Below, in pieces: positions 52,934-63,562 of a stretch of 64,000 bases of DNA. This DNA is from Lutibacter sp. Its GTDB lineage: Bacteria; Bacteroidota; Bacteroidia; Flavobacteriales; Flavobacteriaceae. A program made the position numbers and the translations under genes. Location of the stretch: contig NZ_JAKIUR010000010.1 in NCBI RefSeq assembly GCF_021647475.1, positions 1 to 64,000 of the forward strand, written 5' to 3'. The notes below the pieces were generated by a model. That model was given only the letters and a program-made list of their open reading frames with translations, was not told the DNA's origin and did no database searches. Every line of letters starts with the position of its first letter. Positions within the stretch are counted from its first letter, which is position 1.

Positions 52934-54205
52934 ATGGAGTTTTATAAAAATATACCTCAAGATTTTATCAATTTTATTTTAGTTACTGTTTTTGCACTAC
53001 TTATTGGACTTGAACAAAAAACCTTACATAAAAAAAGAGACGAAGATAAGTTATTTGGTACCGACAGAACCTTTGCCCTTGTTGGTATTTTAGGTTTCAT
53101 TTTATACCTTTTAAATCCAAAAAGTTTTATTCCTTTTTTGGTTGGTTTTGTAGTTATATCAATTTTAGTTGCACTTTTTTATTATTTTAAATTAAAAAAC
53201 AAAAAATCAGCTGGTTTTACTTCAATTATAGCATTATTAATTACCTATACTATTGCTCCGTTAATGTACACCCAGCCTCCTTGGTTGTTAATCCTTATTA
53301 TTATTGGTGTTTTAATATTACTTGAAATTAAGAAAGATTTACTAGAATTCTCAAAAAAAATTAATCCTCAAGATTTTATTACACTTGCTAAATTTTTAAT
53401 TATAGCTGGTGTTATTTTACCTTTATTACCTAATAAACCTATTTTTTCGTTTATAGATATTTCACCTTATAAATTTTGGCTTGCCATAGTTGCCATTTCA
53501 TCTATATCATATATTAGTTATTTATTACAAAAATATGTTTTTAAAGAAGCCGGATTATTATTAACTGGTATTTTAGGCGGCTTATACAGTAGTACAGCTA
53601 CCACTATTGTATTAGCAAAAAAAAGTAAATATAATAATGCTACTGGCAAAATTGCTTCAGGTATTTTAATGGCAACTGCTATGATGTATCTTAGATTGTT
53701 GATTTTAGCATTAATTTTTAATAAAGCTGTTGCATTAGCCTTGCTAAAATATTTTATTCCACTAATTATAGTAAGTGTTTTGGTTGGATTCTATTTTAAT
53801 TATAAGGATAAAACAATAATTAAACATCATTTTATTCAAAACAAAAACCCTTTGGAATTTAAAACTGCTTTTGTTTTTGGATTATTATTTATTGTTTTTG
53901 CAAAAGTTACAGAAGTAGTAATGCAATATTATGGCAATAATGGAATTCATATTTTATCTTTAGTAGTTGGGGTAACGGATATTGATCCTTTTATTTTAAA
54001 TTTATTCCAAACTAAAGTTGCAATTATAAGTATTCCTTTAATTGTGTCATCAACCGTAATTGCAACTGCAAGTAACGCTTTTATTAAAATGATTTACGCT
54101 TTAATTTTAGGCTCAAAAAAATTACGTTTCAATGTTATTATTGGATTTACAGCCATTATTATAGTAAGTATCATACTTTTATTAAGTTTAAAATTAATCT
54201 ACTAA
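52934..54205 (+). CDS. MgtC/SapB-family DUF4010 membrane protein
   Basis: This 423-residue protein has about 12 membrane segments. The N-terminal MgtC-like part (TVFALLIGLEQKTLHKKRDE ... FGTDRTFALVGILGF) is followed by the DUF4010 part (GLYSSTATTIVLAKKSK ... GIHILSLVVGVTDIDPFIL). Its function is not established. Convergent with the GH20 gene, overlapping by 4 bp. E1 copy D occupies its leader. Confidence 0.88.
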   Translation: MEFYKNIPQDFINFILVTVFALLIGLEQKTLHKKRDEDKLFGTDRTFALVGILGFILYLLNPKSFIPFLVGFVVISILVALFYYFKLKNKKSAGFTSIIALLITYTIAPLMYTQPPWLLILIIIGVLILLEIKKDLLEFSKKINPQDFITLAKFLIIAGVILPLLPNKPIFSFIDISPYKFWLAIVAISSISYISYLLQKYVFKEAGLLLTGILGGLYSSTATTIVLAKKSKYNNATGKIASGILMATAMMYLRLLILALIFNKAVALALLKYFIPLIIVSVLVGFYFNYKDKTIIKHHFIQNKNPLEFKTAFVFGLLFIVFAKVTEVVMQYYGNNGIHILSLVVGVTDIDPFILNLFQTKVAIISIPLIVSSTVIATASNAFIKMIYALILGSKKLRFNVIIGFTAIIIVSIILLLSLKLIY

Positions 54206-56220
54206 CGTTTTAAGTAACTTAAAAGTCTTTCTAAATCATCGTGAATAACAAACTCAACATCAACAAACGGACTTTTTATCATTACTAATAATTTAGATGC
54301 TTTTTTTAGGTGTTTGTGATTAGATTTTTTTAAAAGATTTCTTTTTAAAATTTTAGATAAATCTGATAAATTTTTATACGGAAGTTCTATGCTTTTTAAA
54401 ATGGGATTTTTATCTAATGTTTCAAATTTTTCATAATTAGAGATCCATTTTGCAAGATATTTAATAATATCTTTTTTATTTTTCAAATTCGGTTTTAATA
54501 AAAATTGTTTAACTATTTTTTTAAATTCCATAGCATCTGAAGCATCAGCAGTACAAGCGTCTGCAAATAAAGTAAAAGGTGAAAAAGTATTATATTCTGT
54601 ACCTCCATAATTCCTTTTGTATCCTTTTAATGGTTCACAGATATTAGACAAAATCATTAAAGAGCTAATATCCTGATTATTAGTAATATTCCTTAAAATA
54701 ACCTCTTTATTTCTAATATGTGTTAAACCAAGTGCTTCAAGCCTAAAACTAATTACTTTAAGCCTTTTATACATATTATTAACATCATTAATATTTTTTG
54801 GTGACCAAAGCCTTTCAGCAATTGCAGCCGTTCTGGGCCAAATACGAGAATCAATCGTTAAAGGTGTCACCAATTCTCCCCACATAGTTGCTTCTCCACC
54901 AAGAATATTTTTTAATTGAACTTTTGTAAGACTATCAGGATTATCAATTGGATCATTTTTATAATGATATCCTGCGGATTTTAATAAATCAATATAATAT
55001 CCTCTTGATAGCAAGGTTTTATATCCTAACGCTGCGGCTTTTAACATGTGTTTTTTTCCATGCCATGATTGAATTACTACATCTTTAGATAAAGTAGGTT
55101 GTAAAATTTCATCCCAGCCCATCATGATTTTTCCATTCTTTTTAAGAATTGCTAGTATTTTTGAGTTAAAATAGTTCTGTAAATCATGATTAGTTTTAAA
55201 ATCATGATTTTTTTTAAAATTTTGAATATTTTGATTAGCATCCCATTGTTTTCCTTTATTTTCATCGCCTCCAATGTGGAAATATTTATCAGGAAAAAGA
55301 GAAGAAACTTCAGTAATTACATCACCTAAAATTTTATAGGTTATTGGTTTAGTTGGATCTATGGTAGGATCAAAAATTCCTGCATTTCTTTGTAGCTGAT
55401 AAATAGTGTCTTTACTTGCCATTTCTGGATACGCAACTAGCCAAGAAGTAGCATGCCCTGGAATATCCAATTCTGGTATAACTCTTATACCTAATTTGTC
55501 CGCAAAGTTTACAACATTTCTAATTTCTTCATGGGTATAATATTGTCCGTCAGAAGCCATTTGATATAATTTAGGCCAAGAATTTATTTGAATTCTAAAT
55601 CCTTGATCATCGCTTAAATGCCAATGAAACACATTAAGTTTTACGGCAGCCATACCTTTCAAATTCCGCTTTATAACGTTTACAGGTTCAAAATGTCTTG
55701 CTGCATCAATCATTAAACCTCTCCATGCAAAACGAGGAGAATCATGAATTTCAACTCCAGGAAAATAATAAAAATCTTTTTTAGAAGAGATTAACTGAAG
55801 CAATGTTTCTAAAGCTCGTATTGCTCCAATATCTGTATTGGCTTTTATATTTATTTTATTATCTAAAATTTTTAATTCATAGGATTCATCAACTCCTAAT
55901 TTTAATTTCCCAATAATTTTGTAATTAATAATTAATGAAGTAATACTTTTATTATTGTTCTTTAAAGCAAAACCTTTATCTAAAAAAACACCAGTCCTAT
56001 TTGATAATCTTCGCAAAAATCGAGTGGTTTGGCTATTTAATCTTTCACTTTTAGCATCATTTATGCTAATTGAAAATTTATTATTAATTATAAACTGCTG
56101 ATGGTTTTCAACAATTGATTTTGGCCAAGGCATTAAATTTAACCTATTATTAAGCTTAATTTGAGCGTTTATAATAACGGAAGAAATTAAAAATAAAAAA
56201 ATTAGATTTTTTTTTAGCAT
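54202..56220 (-). CDS. Beta-N-acetylhexosaminidase (GH20)
   Basis: This is a 672-residue protein from the ATG at 56220 (signal peptide MLKKNLIFLFLISSVIINAQ). A start at 56262 would lie inside nagB and bury the leader. The N-terminal GH20b domain is followed by the (beta/alpha)8 catalytic domain (SPRFAWRGLMIDAARHFEPV, WHLSDDQGFRI, HIGGDENKGKQWD with the catalytic Asp-Glu near residues 319-320, MGWDEIL). A C-terminal region follows. It releases GlcNAc or GalNAc from chitin or glycoprotein-type oligosaccharides. Exported to periplasm or surface; four bp after nagB, so one operon. Confidence 0.93.
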   Translation of the reverse strand: MLKKNLIFLFLISSVIINAQIKLNNRLNLMPWPKSIVENHQQFIINNKFSISINDAKSERLNSQTTRFLRRLSNRTGVFLDKGFALKNNNKSITSLIINYKIIGKLKLGVDESYELKILDNKINIKANTDIGAIRALETLLQLISSKKDFYYFPGVEIHDSPRFAWRGLMIDAARHFEPVNVIKRNLKGMAAVKLNVFHWHLSDDQGFRIQINSWPKLYQMASDGQYYTHEEIRNVVNFADKLGIRVIPELDIPGHATSWLVAYPEMASKDTIYQLQRNAGIFDPTIDPTKPITYKILGDVITEVSSLFPDKYFHIGGDENKGKQWDANQNIQNFKKNHDFKTNHDLQNYFNSKILAILKKNGKIMMGWDEILQPTLSKDVVIQSWHGKKHMLKAAALGYKTLLSRGYYIDLLKSAGYHYKNDPIDNPDSLTKVQLKNILGGEATMWGELVTPLTIDSRIWPRTAAIAERLWSPKNINDVNNMYKRLKVISFRLEALGLTHIRNKEVILRNITNNQDISSLMILSNICEPLKGYKRNYGGTEYNTFSPFTLFADACTADASDAMEFKKIVKQFLLKPNLKNKKDIIKYLAKWISNYEKFETLDKNPILKSIELPYKNLSDLSKILKRNLLKKSNHKHLKKASKLLVMIKSPFVDVEFVIHDDLERLLSYLKR

Positions 56221-56224
56221 AATA

Positions 56225-58153
56225 TTAAATATAATATCTTTTAAAAGCTTCAATAGCTGCATAATCTGCCAAACCTAATGCGTTATATTTTTTAGCAGTT
56301 AATTCATTTCTATCTTCTACTCTAACCCAAAACTCTCTATAATCATCTCCTTTAAACATTACACCATCTTTTTGGGATTGATGATAAAAAATAGCGTGTC
56401 TTTTTTTTATTACTTGATCAGGACTTAAAGGAACAGCCATATCTATTTCATAGGTTTCCCACTCAAGCCACGCACCTCTATACAACCATACCCGACAATC
56501 ATTAATATACGATTTAGATTTTAAGGTTTCTAAAGCCAAAAATAAAACATTTAAACAAACTTCATGAGTTCCATGAGGATCTGCTAAATCTCCAGCAGCA
56601 AATATTTGGTGAGGTTTTATTTCATCAATAATATTACACATAATATCTAAATCATTTTTAGATAATTTATTCTTAATAATATTTCCTGTTTCGTAAAAAG
56701 GAAGATTTAAAAAGTGTACTTGATTATCTGGTAAACCCAAATAACGTGTCGCAGCTATTGATTCGTGTTTTCTAATATCTCCTTTTAATTTTCTAACTTC
56801 AATAGTATCAATATTATTTGGTTTTTTATTCTTAATTAGATTAATAATATTTTGAACGCTACTTGACGAATTTAAATTTTCACTTACTTCAGCAAATTTT
56901 AGTGCTTCTTCATCAGAAACTGCAATATTACCCGATGTTTGATATACAATATGAACTTCATGTCCTTGCTCAACTAACCTATCAAAAGTACCACCCATAG
57001 AAATTACATCATCATCTGGGTGAGGACTAAAAATAATAATTCTTTTTTTTGCAGGCTGAGCTCGTTCTGGTCTATTTGTATCATCTGCATTAGGTTTTCC
57101 TCCAGGCCACCCTGTAATAGTATGTTGTAAAATATTAAACATCTTAATATTTAAATCATATGCGGTACCTTCTTCCATCAACAAACCAGACATTCCATTA
57201 TTATTATAATCCTTATCCGTTAATTTAAGTATAGATTTCCCTAATTTTTCACTTAACCAAACTACTGCTTTTCGTTTTAAATTATTTGTCCATGCACATG
57301 AGGTTACTAACCAAGGAGTTTTAATCCGAGTCAATTCTGAAGCTGCTTGTGCATCTAAAACAAAAGTTGTGTTAGTATGATTTTGTAGATATGTTGCAGG
57401 AACAATAGAAGAAATTTCCCCTTCTATTGTTTTTTTTATAATATTAGCTTTATTAATACCCCAAGCCAACAATACAATTCGTTTAGCTTTACGAATTGTG
57501 CCAATTCCCATGGTAATTGCCTTTTTAGGAACATTATCAATTCCTAAAAAATCAGGTGCAGCATCAACTCTAGTAATATAATCTAAGGTAATACTCCTAG
57601 TTCCCGAGTTTAAATGAGATCCTGGTTCATTAAATCCAACATGTCCTGTTCTTCCAATTCCAAGTAACTGAAAATCTAAACCTCCTACTTCAACTATTTG
57701 CTTATCATAATCAATACAATATTGATAGAGCTCTTCACTTTTAATTTGTCCATTTGGAATGTGTATATTTTCTGGTAAAATATCAATATGATTAAATAAA
57801 TGTTCATGCATAAAATAATGATAGCTTTGGATGTTTTGTTTATCCATAGGATAATATTCATCTAAGTTAAAAGTAATAACGTTATTAAAGCTTAAACCTT
57901 CTTCTCGATGCATTCTAACTAATTCTTCATATACATTAATGGGCGAAGAACCTGTTGCCAATCCTAAAATACAGAATTTGTTTTCAAGTTGTTTCTGTTT
58001 AATTAAAGTAGCAATTTCTTGAGCTACTAATATTGAAGCTAAATTAGAATCTTCAAAAACTACATTATGAATCTTTTCAAATCTTGTTTCTTCAAATTTT
58101 CCAGCTTCTTGGTATCTAATATCGTTATTAGTTAATTTTAGTTTAGATTTCAT
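56225..58153 (-). CDS. nagB: NagB glucosamine-6-phosphate deaminase fused to a PIG-L/LmbE domain
   Basis: This 642-residue cytosolic protein has an N-terminal NagB domain (about residues 25-290): GLATGSSPINVYEELV for the phosphate, FNLDEYYPM with the catalytic Asp, and LGIGRTGHVGFNEPGS. It converts glucosamine-6-P to fructose-6-P and ammonia. The C-terminal PIG-L/LmbE deacetylase domain (about 370-642) begins IIIFSPHPDDDVISMGGTFD, the zinc motif of GlcNAc deacetylases. This architecture is known in Bacteroidota. The deacetylase part could supply glucosamine units. Transcribed with the GH20 gene. Confidence 0.93.
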   Translation of the reverse strand: MKSKLKLTNNDIRYQEAGKFEETRFEKIHNVVFEDSNLASILVAQEIATLIKQKQLENKFCILGLATGSSPINVYEELVRMHREEGLSFNNVITFNLDEYYPMDKQNIQSYHYFMHEHLFNHIDILPENIHIPNGQIKSEELYQYCIDYDKQIVEVGGLDFQLLGIGRTGHVGFNEPGSHLNSGTRSITLDYITRVDAAPDFLGIDNVPKKAITMGIGTIRKAKRIVLLAWGINKANIIKKTIEGEISSIVPATYLQNHTNTTFVLDAQAASELTRIKTPWLVTSCAWTNNLKRKAVVWLSEKLGKSILKLTDKDYNNNGMSGLLMEEGTAYDLNIKMFNILQHTITGWPGGKPNADDTNRPERAQPAKKRIIIFSPHPDDDVISMGGTFDRLVEQGHEVHIVYQTSGNIAVSDEEALKFAEVSENLNSSSSVQNIINLIKNKKPNNIDTIEVRKLKGDIRKHESIAATRYLGLPDNQVHFLNLPFYETGNIIKNKLSKNDLDIMCNIIDEIKPHQIFAAGDLADPHGTHEVCLNVLFLALETLKSKSYINDCRVWLYRGAWLEWETYEIDMAVPLSPDQVIKKRHAIFYHQSQKDGVMFKGDDYREFWVRVEDRNELTAKKYNALGLADYAAIEAFKRYYI

Positions 58154-58212
58154 TTTTTTATCATTAATAAGAAATAATTAGGTAAAAATATAACAAAAAC
58201 ACTTATTAACAA

Positions 58213-58234
58213 GCGTTTTTATGCGTTTTTATGC
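58213..58234 (-). promoter_or_regulatory. Candidate DeoR operator between nagB and deoR
   Basis: Two direct copies of GCGTTTTTAT end in a third GC (58213-58234). They abut a -33-like TTG (minus strand, 58210-58212), with TATTTTTA 19 bp on. A similar GCATTT/GCGTTTTTTTATG cluster lies before susC. Confidence 0.45.
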
Positions 58235-58374
58235 TTTTTAAAATTAATTAAACTTAATAATCCCTTTAAAATGTACGGTTAACAATACAATAAGATGCAC
58301 CTAATAAAATAAAACCACAAGAAAAGAAAATAAATTGCATCTTTGTAATTGATATTTCTTATAAAACATTGATT

Positions 58375-59124
58375 ATGCTAAAAGCAGAAAGGCATCAACA
58401 AATTTTAAATAAAATTAAACTAAGTAGAAAGGTATTATCCTCCAATTTAAGCATTGAACTTAATGTTTCTGAAGATACCATACGAAGAGACCTTAATGAA
58501 ATGTCAGCTAAGGGATTGATTAAAAAAGTCCATGGAGGAGCACTTCCTATAGATGCTAAAACCCTTACATATCACGAAAGAAGTAATTACAACCTAGAAG
58601 AAAAAAATATCATTGCGAAAAAAGCAGTAAACCTAATTAAAGATGGTCAAGTAATAATTATGAGTGGTAGCACAACCAACCTACAATTAGCAAAAATTAT
58701 TCCATCTGATATAAATGCTACAATTTACACCTACAGCCTCCCAATTGCACTTCAACTTACTGAACATCCTTCCATTGAGATTATATTTATTGGTGGAAAA
58801 TTACATAAACAAGCACAAGTTACCATAGGCTTAGATGTAGTGTCTTCAATATCACAATTAAGAGCCGACTTATGCTTTATGGGAACTGGAGGCATTAACA
58901 TTACTAATGGAATGACAGAACCTAATTGGGAAGTTTCTCATATTAAAAAATGCATGATTGAAGCAAGTAATGAAATAATTGTACTTTGTACAAAAAATAA
59001 AATCAATAGAGTTAAACGATACCCTGTAACACCAATTAGCAAAATTAATACCATAATTACAGACGAATCTCCAGAAAATCAAATATTCAAACCTTTTATT
59101 GAAAAAGGAGTAACAATCCTTTAA
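58375..59124 (+). CDS. DeoR/GlpR-family transcription regulator
   Basis: This is a 249-residue protein from the ATG at 58375 (MLKAERHQQILNKI); the longer frame uses TTG. The DeoR helix-turn-helix is KVLSSNLSIELNVSEDTIRRDL, followed by the hinge KVHGGALP. The DeoRC sugar-phosphate sensor (about 75-235) has IIMSGSTTNLQLAK and GTGGINITNGMTEPNWE. It probably senses an amino-sugar phosphate and controls nagB and susCD. Confidence 0.92.
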   Translation: MLKAERHQQILNKIKLSRKVLSSNLSIELNVSEDTIRRDLNEMSAKGLIKKVHGGALPIDAKTLTYHERSNYNLEEKNIIAKKAVNLIKDGQVIIMSGSTTNLQLAKIIPSDINATIYTYSLPIALQLTEHPSIEIIFIGGKLHKQAQVTIGLDVVSSISQLRADLCFMGTGGINITNGMTEPNWEVSHIKKCMIEASNEIIVLCTKNKINRVKRYPVTPISKINTIITDESPENQIFKPFIEKGVTIL

Positions 59125-59149
59125 ACATTCATTAAACACCTATATAAAT

Positions 59150-59191
59150 GCATTTATTTGCGTTTTTTTATGTTAAATTTTGCATTTTTTT
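59150..59191 (+). promoter_or_regulatory. Candidate DeoR operator before susC
   Basis: GCATTTATTTGCG, TTTTTTTATG and then TTGCATTTTTTT repeat the GC-plus-T-run pattern of 58213-58234. Confidence 0.4.
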
Positions 59192-59224
59192 AACAATAAC
59201 TTAACGTTATTAAAAAAAAAATGG

Positions 59225-59232
59225 TAGTTTTG
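59225..59232 (+). promoter_or_regulatory. -7 box upstream of susC
   Basis: TAGTTTTG matches TAnnTTTG 26 bp before the susC start codon. Confidence 0.4.
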
Positions 59233-59258
59233 AATACTTAACATAAACCAAATACCAA

Positions 59259-62201
59259 ATGAAAAGTATTTTTACACGCATTAATTTAATTATTGTTACT
59301 TTATTATTTTGTAGCTTAAGTGTTTTTTCTCAAGAAATTGAAATTACTGGAAAAGTAACCGACGAACAAGGCACTCCAATTGCTGGAGCTAACCTAACTA
59401 TAGTTGGTAAAAAAACTGGTGCTTTAACTGATTTCGATGGAAATTACAGCATAAAAGCTAGTATAGGACAAGAATTAAAATGTTCGTATCTAGGTATGAA
59501 ATCTAGTACGAAAAAAATTGAGAACCAAAATCCAGTTAATTTTAAATTAGCTGATGATTTATTAAACTTAGATGAAGTTATTGTAACAGGTACCTCTGGT
59601 ATTGCTACAAAAAAACAACTAGGCTCCGCTATTTCTACAATTAGCAGTAAGGATTTAAGTCAATCTAAGGCTGTAGTTAGTATTGGTGATGCACTTCAAG
59701 GACAAATTGCAGGAGCACAAATTAACAGAAACTCTGGAAGCCCTTCAGGAGGTGTTTCCATTAGCTTAAGAGGTGCTAGTACTCTTACTGGCAATTCAAA
59801 TCCATTATATATTATTGATGGGGTAATTATAAATAATAGTTCTTCAACTTTAATTAACCTTGGAGGTTACACTCAAAACAGGTTAGTTGACATTAATCCA
59901 GATGACATTGACCGCATTGAGGTACTTAAAGGGGCTGCAGCAGCAGCAATTTATGGATCAAGAGCAAGTAATGGTGTAATTCAAATTTTTACTAAAAAAG
60001 GAAAAATAGGAGAACCCAGAATTACCTATGCTACTAGTTTTAATGTTAATAATTTAAGAAAAAAAATGCCTTATAATGATGCTCAACTAAAATGGGATGG
60101 TGATACTGCAGTGCCAGCTACACGTTATGATTATCAAGATTATATATTTAATACGGCTTATGGATATGAAAACTCATTAAACATAAATGGAGGAACTGAA
60201 AAAACAAAATATAGTTTTTCTGCTTCACAATATAAAAATGGTGGTATTGTTAGAAATACAGATTTTGATAGAAAAACGTTCCGTATAAGATTAGATCAAA
60301 AATTATACGATTGGTTTTCAATGTCTGCGGGTTCATTTATATCTTTTAACAAAAGTAATGATATGCCAAATGGTAAAAACTATGGACCAATTACAAGTTT
60401 ACTTTTTGCAGACAATATAAATAACATCGCTCCAGATGAGTTTGGAAACTATCCAAACATTGGATGGATGGCAAATCCAAGAGAAGCAATTGATAGAATT
60501 GATGCAACAACTAAAAACTACAGATCAATAAGTGATATTCAATTAAAATTAACACCTTTTGAAGGATTTAATTTTAATTATACTTTTGGTTATGATCATT
60601 CTAATTCAGAAGGATTAATCTATATTCCAAATGGATTTAACACGCGTCCAGATGGTTTATCTCAAAAGGTAACTATCAATTCTGATATGATTAATAGCGA
60701 TATCAATATGAGTTACCAATTTCAACTATCTGATAATTTAAAATCTACTACTGGTGCGGGTTATAGTTACCAATATGAAGAAATACAGAGGTTTGGCGTT
60801 ACTAATAATTCTGTACTTGCTATTGATGGTGTAATAGTAACAGATCCTGCTTCAGCCTCTGCTGGAATAGACTATAGAACTCAAGCTTCTTATTGGGGTG
60901 GATACTTACAACAAAATTTTAATTACAAAGATAAATTATTTTTAACTCTTGCCGGACGATTAGATGGAGCTTCCACATTTGGACTAGATGAACGTCAACA
61001 ATTTTATTCTAAAGTAAGTACTTCTTATGCTATCTCTGACGAAGATTTTTGGAAAAACTCATTTGGTAATATATTTGATTCTTTTAAATTACGTGGAGCT
61101 TGGGGACAAGCAGGAAATTTAACAGCTTTAAGACCATACCTAATTTACACAAACTATAATAGTTCTACCTATAATGGAAATATAGGATTAATCCCTTCCA
61201 CAATACAAGGCAATCCTAATCTAGCACCCGAACGACAAACTGAAACAGAGTTTGGGTTTGATACTTCTATGTTAAATAATAGATTAAGTATAGAGTTTTC
61301 TTATTATAGCCAAAAAATAGATCATTTACTTATTAATAGACCTTTATCTCCTTCAACAGGTTTTGATCAGCAATATGCAAATGTTGCAAATATGACCAAT
61401 AAAGGTTTTGAGTTGTTAATTAAAGGAACACCTATTAGAAATGAGAATTTAAGTTGGTCTATTACAAGTACACTTAGTCATAATAAAAATAAAGCTACTA
61501 ATGTAGAAGGATATAGACAAGGACTAGGAATGTTTGGAACCTCTGTGGCTCAAGAAGGTGAAGCCTTAGGTGTTTTTTATGGAACTTATTTTGCAACGGA
61601 TGCTAACGGTGATAAATTATTAACTGATGTTGGAAAAGTACAAAAAGCATTAGGTCATTATGAAGGTAATACTCCAGTTCAAGATTATGATGTTAATGGG
61701 CAACCAACAGGAACTGTCTTAAGAAAAATTATTGGAGATCCTAATCCAAATTATACCGCATCCATTACCAATGAATTTGAATATAAAAACTTTGGTTTTA
61801 GATTTCAATGGGATATTTCTAAAGGAAATGATGTTATGAGTTGGGATAAACGTATGGGTTACCTCTTTAAAGGTGGAAAATCGACTGCTGATGAATTAAA
61901 TGGTATAATTCCTAAAGGAAGTTCTGTTGCTAACTTTGGTATTTTTCAGTCTTTTATTGAAGACGGATCATATATTAAACTTAGAGAAATTGCACTTACT
62001 TACAATTTAAAATTAAATAAAAGTTATCTTAAAAATGTTAAATTTACATTAAGCGGAAATAATTTAATTTCAATTGATAACTATTGGGGATCTGATCCTG
62101 AAGTTAATACAGAAGGGCAAACCAATGGTGTTAAAGGACAAGAAATGGCAAATGTACCTATTCCTGCAGTATATAAATTGGGTGTAATCTTTAATTTTTA
62201 A
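59259..62201 (+). CDS. susC: SusC/RagA-family TonB-dependent outer-membrane transporter
   Basis: This 980-residue protein has a signal peptide (to about residue 24), a CarboxypepD_reg-like N-terminal domain (ITGKVTDEQGTPIAGANLTI), a TonB-box/plug with LDEVIVTGTSGIATKKQLGS and the SusC signature YIIDGVIINN ... AAAAAIYGSRASNGVI, and a 22-strand barrel ending in VPAVYKLGVIFNF. It imports oligosaccharides with its lipoprotein partner. Neighbours GH20, NagB and DeoR indicate a GlcNAc-containing glycan. Confidence 0.95.
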   Translation: MKSIFTRINLIIVTLLFCSLSVFSQEIEITGKVTDEQGTPIAGANLTIVGKKTGALTDFDGNYSIKASIGQELKCSYLGMKSSTKKIENQNPVNFKLADDLLNLDEVIVTGTSGIATKKQLGSAISTISSKDLSQSKAVVSIGDALQGQIAGAQINRNSGSPSGGVSISLRGASTLTGNSNPLYIIDGVIINNSSSTLINLGGYTQNRLVDINPDDIDRIEVLKGAAAAAIYGSRASNGVIQIFTKKGKIGEPRITYATSFNVNNLRKKMPYNDAQLKWDGDTAVPATRYDYQDYIFNTAYGYENSLNINGGTEKTKYSFSASQYKNGGIVRNTDFDRKTFRIRLDQKLYDWFSMSAGSFISFNKSNDMPNGKNYGPITSLLFADNINNIAPDEFGNYPNIGWMANPREAIDRIDATTKNYRSISDIQLKLTPFEGFNFNYTFGYDHSNSEGLIYIPNGFNTRPDGLSQKVTINSDMINSDINMSYQFQLSDNLKSTTGAGYSYQYEEIQRFGVTNNSVLAIDGVIVTDPASASAGIDYRTQASYWGGYLQQNFNYKDKLFLTLAGRLDGASTFGLDERQQFYSKVSTSYAISDEDFWKNSFGNIFDSFKLRGAWGQAGNLTALRPYLIYTNYNSSTYNGNIGLIPSTIQGNPNLAPERQTETEFGFDTSMLNNRLSIEFSYYSQKIDHLLINRPLSPSTGFDQQYANVANMTNKGFELLIKGTPIRNENLSWSITSTLSHNKNKATNVEGYRQGLGMFGTSVAQEGEALGVFYGTYFATDANGDKLLTDVGKVQKALGHYEGNTPVQDYDVNGQPTGTVLRKIIGDPNPNYTASITNEFEYKNFGFRFQWDISKGNDVMSWDKRMGYLFKGGKSTADELNGIIPKGSSVANFGIFQSFIEDGSYIKLREIALTYNLKLNKSYLKNVKFTLSGNNLISIDNYWGSDPEVNTEGQTNGVKGQEMANVPIPAVYKLGVIFNF

Positions 62202-62212
62202 ATGATAGAATA

Positions 62213-63538
62213 ATGAAAAAATTAATAAAAATATTTATAGTGGTAACTGGCATATTGTCTTTTACTGCTTGTGAAACAAATTTCAACAATGTTAATCAAC
62301 CTGCAGAAGATCAGGTTTTAACAACAAAAGCAGGTTTATTAGCTGAATCTGTTGGGATGACAGAACATTTTGCAACCTCAACACTATCTCCTGTTGTTGA
62401 AATTCCAGGACTAACAACAAGAGAATTTGGAGATCTTTTAACTTTTGTTACACCAAGTGAATTAGTCGCAGGTGGTACAATGCTAAATAGCGACAACGCA
62501 GGTGTTACCCGATTATGGTCTAGATTATTAAGAGATAAGGGTATGGCAGAGTCTATATTGGCAAATGTTGATAATATTGATATGGAGCCAGGAACAAAAT
62601 CAGGGCTTAGTGCTTACGCAAAATGGTTTAAAGCAATAACTTTAGGGTACTTAATTCAAAATTTTGAACAAGCACCAATAAACAATGACTTAAATGGTAA
62701 TGCAATTTTTAATACAAGAGCTGAAGTTTTAGCTGAATGTATTAATTTATTAGAAAGTGCTAAAACTGAAATAGCTACAACACCTATTTCTGATGAGTTT
62801 TCTAGCTATATCCCTAATATAGATTTACCAAATGTCATCAACGCCTTTTTAGCTAGATATAATTTATTTGCAGGAAATTATACAGCTGCAATTACAGTTG
62901 CAAATGCAGTAGATTTAACTTCTATGTCTGAATGGACTTATGATGGTACTGTTGCAAGAAATCCTGTATATGATTTCGCAGTTTTTAATAATCCTGATAC
63001 TAAACCTCAAGATAATTTTGGTTTAACTGGCAGTTATATTCCAGAAGTTGGAGACGGTAGAATTTCTTTTTACTTATCTCCTGTTGATGAATTCGAAACT
63101 GATTTCGGATTACATGGAGTTGACAATGCTTTAGGTTTTTTTACTTCCGCTTCAACATCAATTCCTGTTTTTTTACCAGGAGAAATGTTATTAATTAAAG
63201 CTGAAGCTTATGCACGAATTCCTGATTTACCAAATGCGGTTATTAACATAAATCTTGTTAGAGAAAAAACTGATGATGTTTACGGGGTAAACGCTGGCTT
63301 AGGAGCTTGGACTGGAGATGTAAATAGCCAATCTGACATATTAAATGAAATTTTCAAAAACAGGTCTATTGAGTTATTTATGAGTGGAATGCGCTTTGAA
63401 GACTCTAGGAGAATTCACCCAAATTTAGTAATCCCAGCGGGTGGTGATTATTTTATTGAACGTAATAGAAACTACTACCCTTATCCTTTCGATGAAAGAG
63501 AAAATAATCCTAATATTCCTGCTGACCCAAGTATCTAA
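62213..63538 (+). CDS. susD: SusD/RagB-family glycan-binding lipoprotein
   Basis: This 441-residue protein has a lipobox (FTAC, Cys20), a TPR-rich helical body (YAKWFKAITLGYLIQNF, VNAFLARYNLFAGNYTAAI) and the closing SusD region (FKNRSIELFMSGMRFEDSRR and PYPFDERENNPNIP). It is somewhat shorter than typical SusD. It binds the glycan at the surface and hands it to SusC. It starts 12 bp after susC. Confidence 0.93.
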   Translation: MKKLIKIFIVVTGILSFTACETNFNNVNQPAEDQVLTTKAGLLAESVGMTEHFATSTLSPVVEIPGLTTREFGDLLTFVTPSELVAGGTMLNSDNAGVTRLWSRLLRDKGMAESILANVDNIDMEPGTKSGLSAYAKWFKAITLGYLIQNFEQAPINNDLNGNAIFNTRAEVLAECINLLESAKTEIATTPISDEFSSYIPNIDLPNVINAFLARYNLFAGNYTAAITVANAVDLTSMSEWTYDGTVARNPVYDFAVFNNPDTKPQDNFGLTGSYIPEVGDGRISFYLSPVDEFETDFGLHGVDNALGFFTSASTSIPVFLPGEMLLIKAEAYARIPDLPNAVININLVREKTDDVYGVNAGLGAWTGDVNSQSDILNEIFKNRSIELFMSGMRFEDSRRIHPNLVIPAGGDYFIERNRNYYPYPFDERENNPNIPADPSI

Positions 63539-63562
63539 TTAAGTTTTATTTTAAATAGTTAT

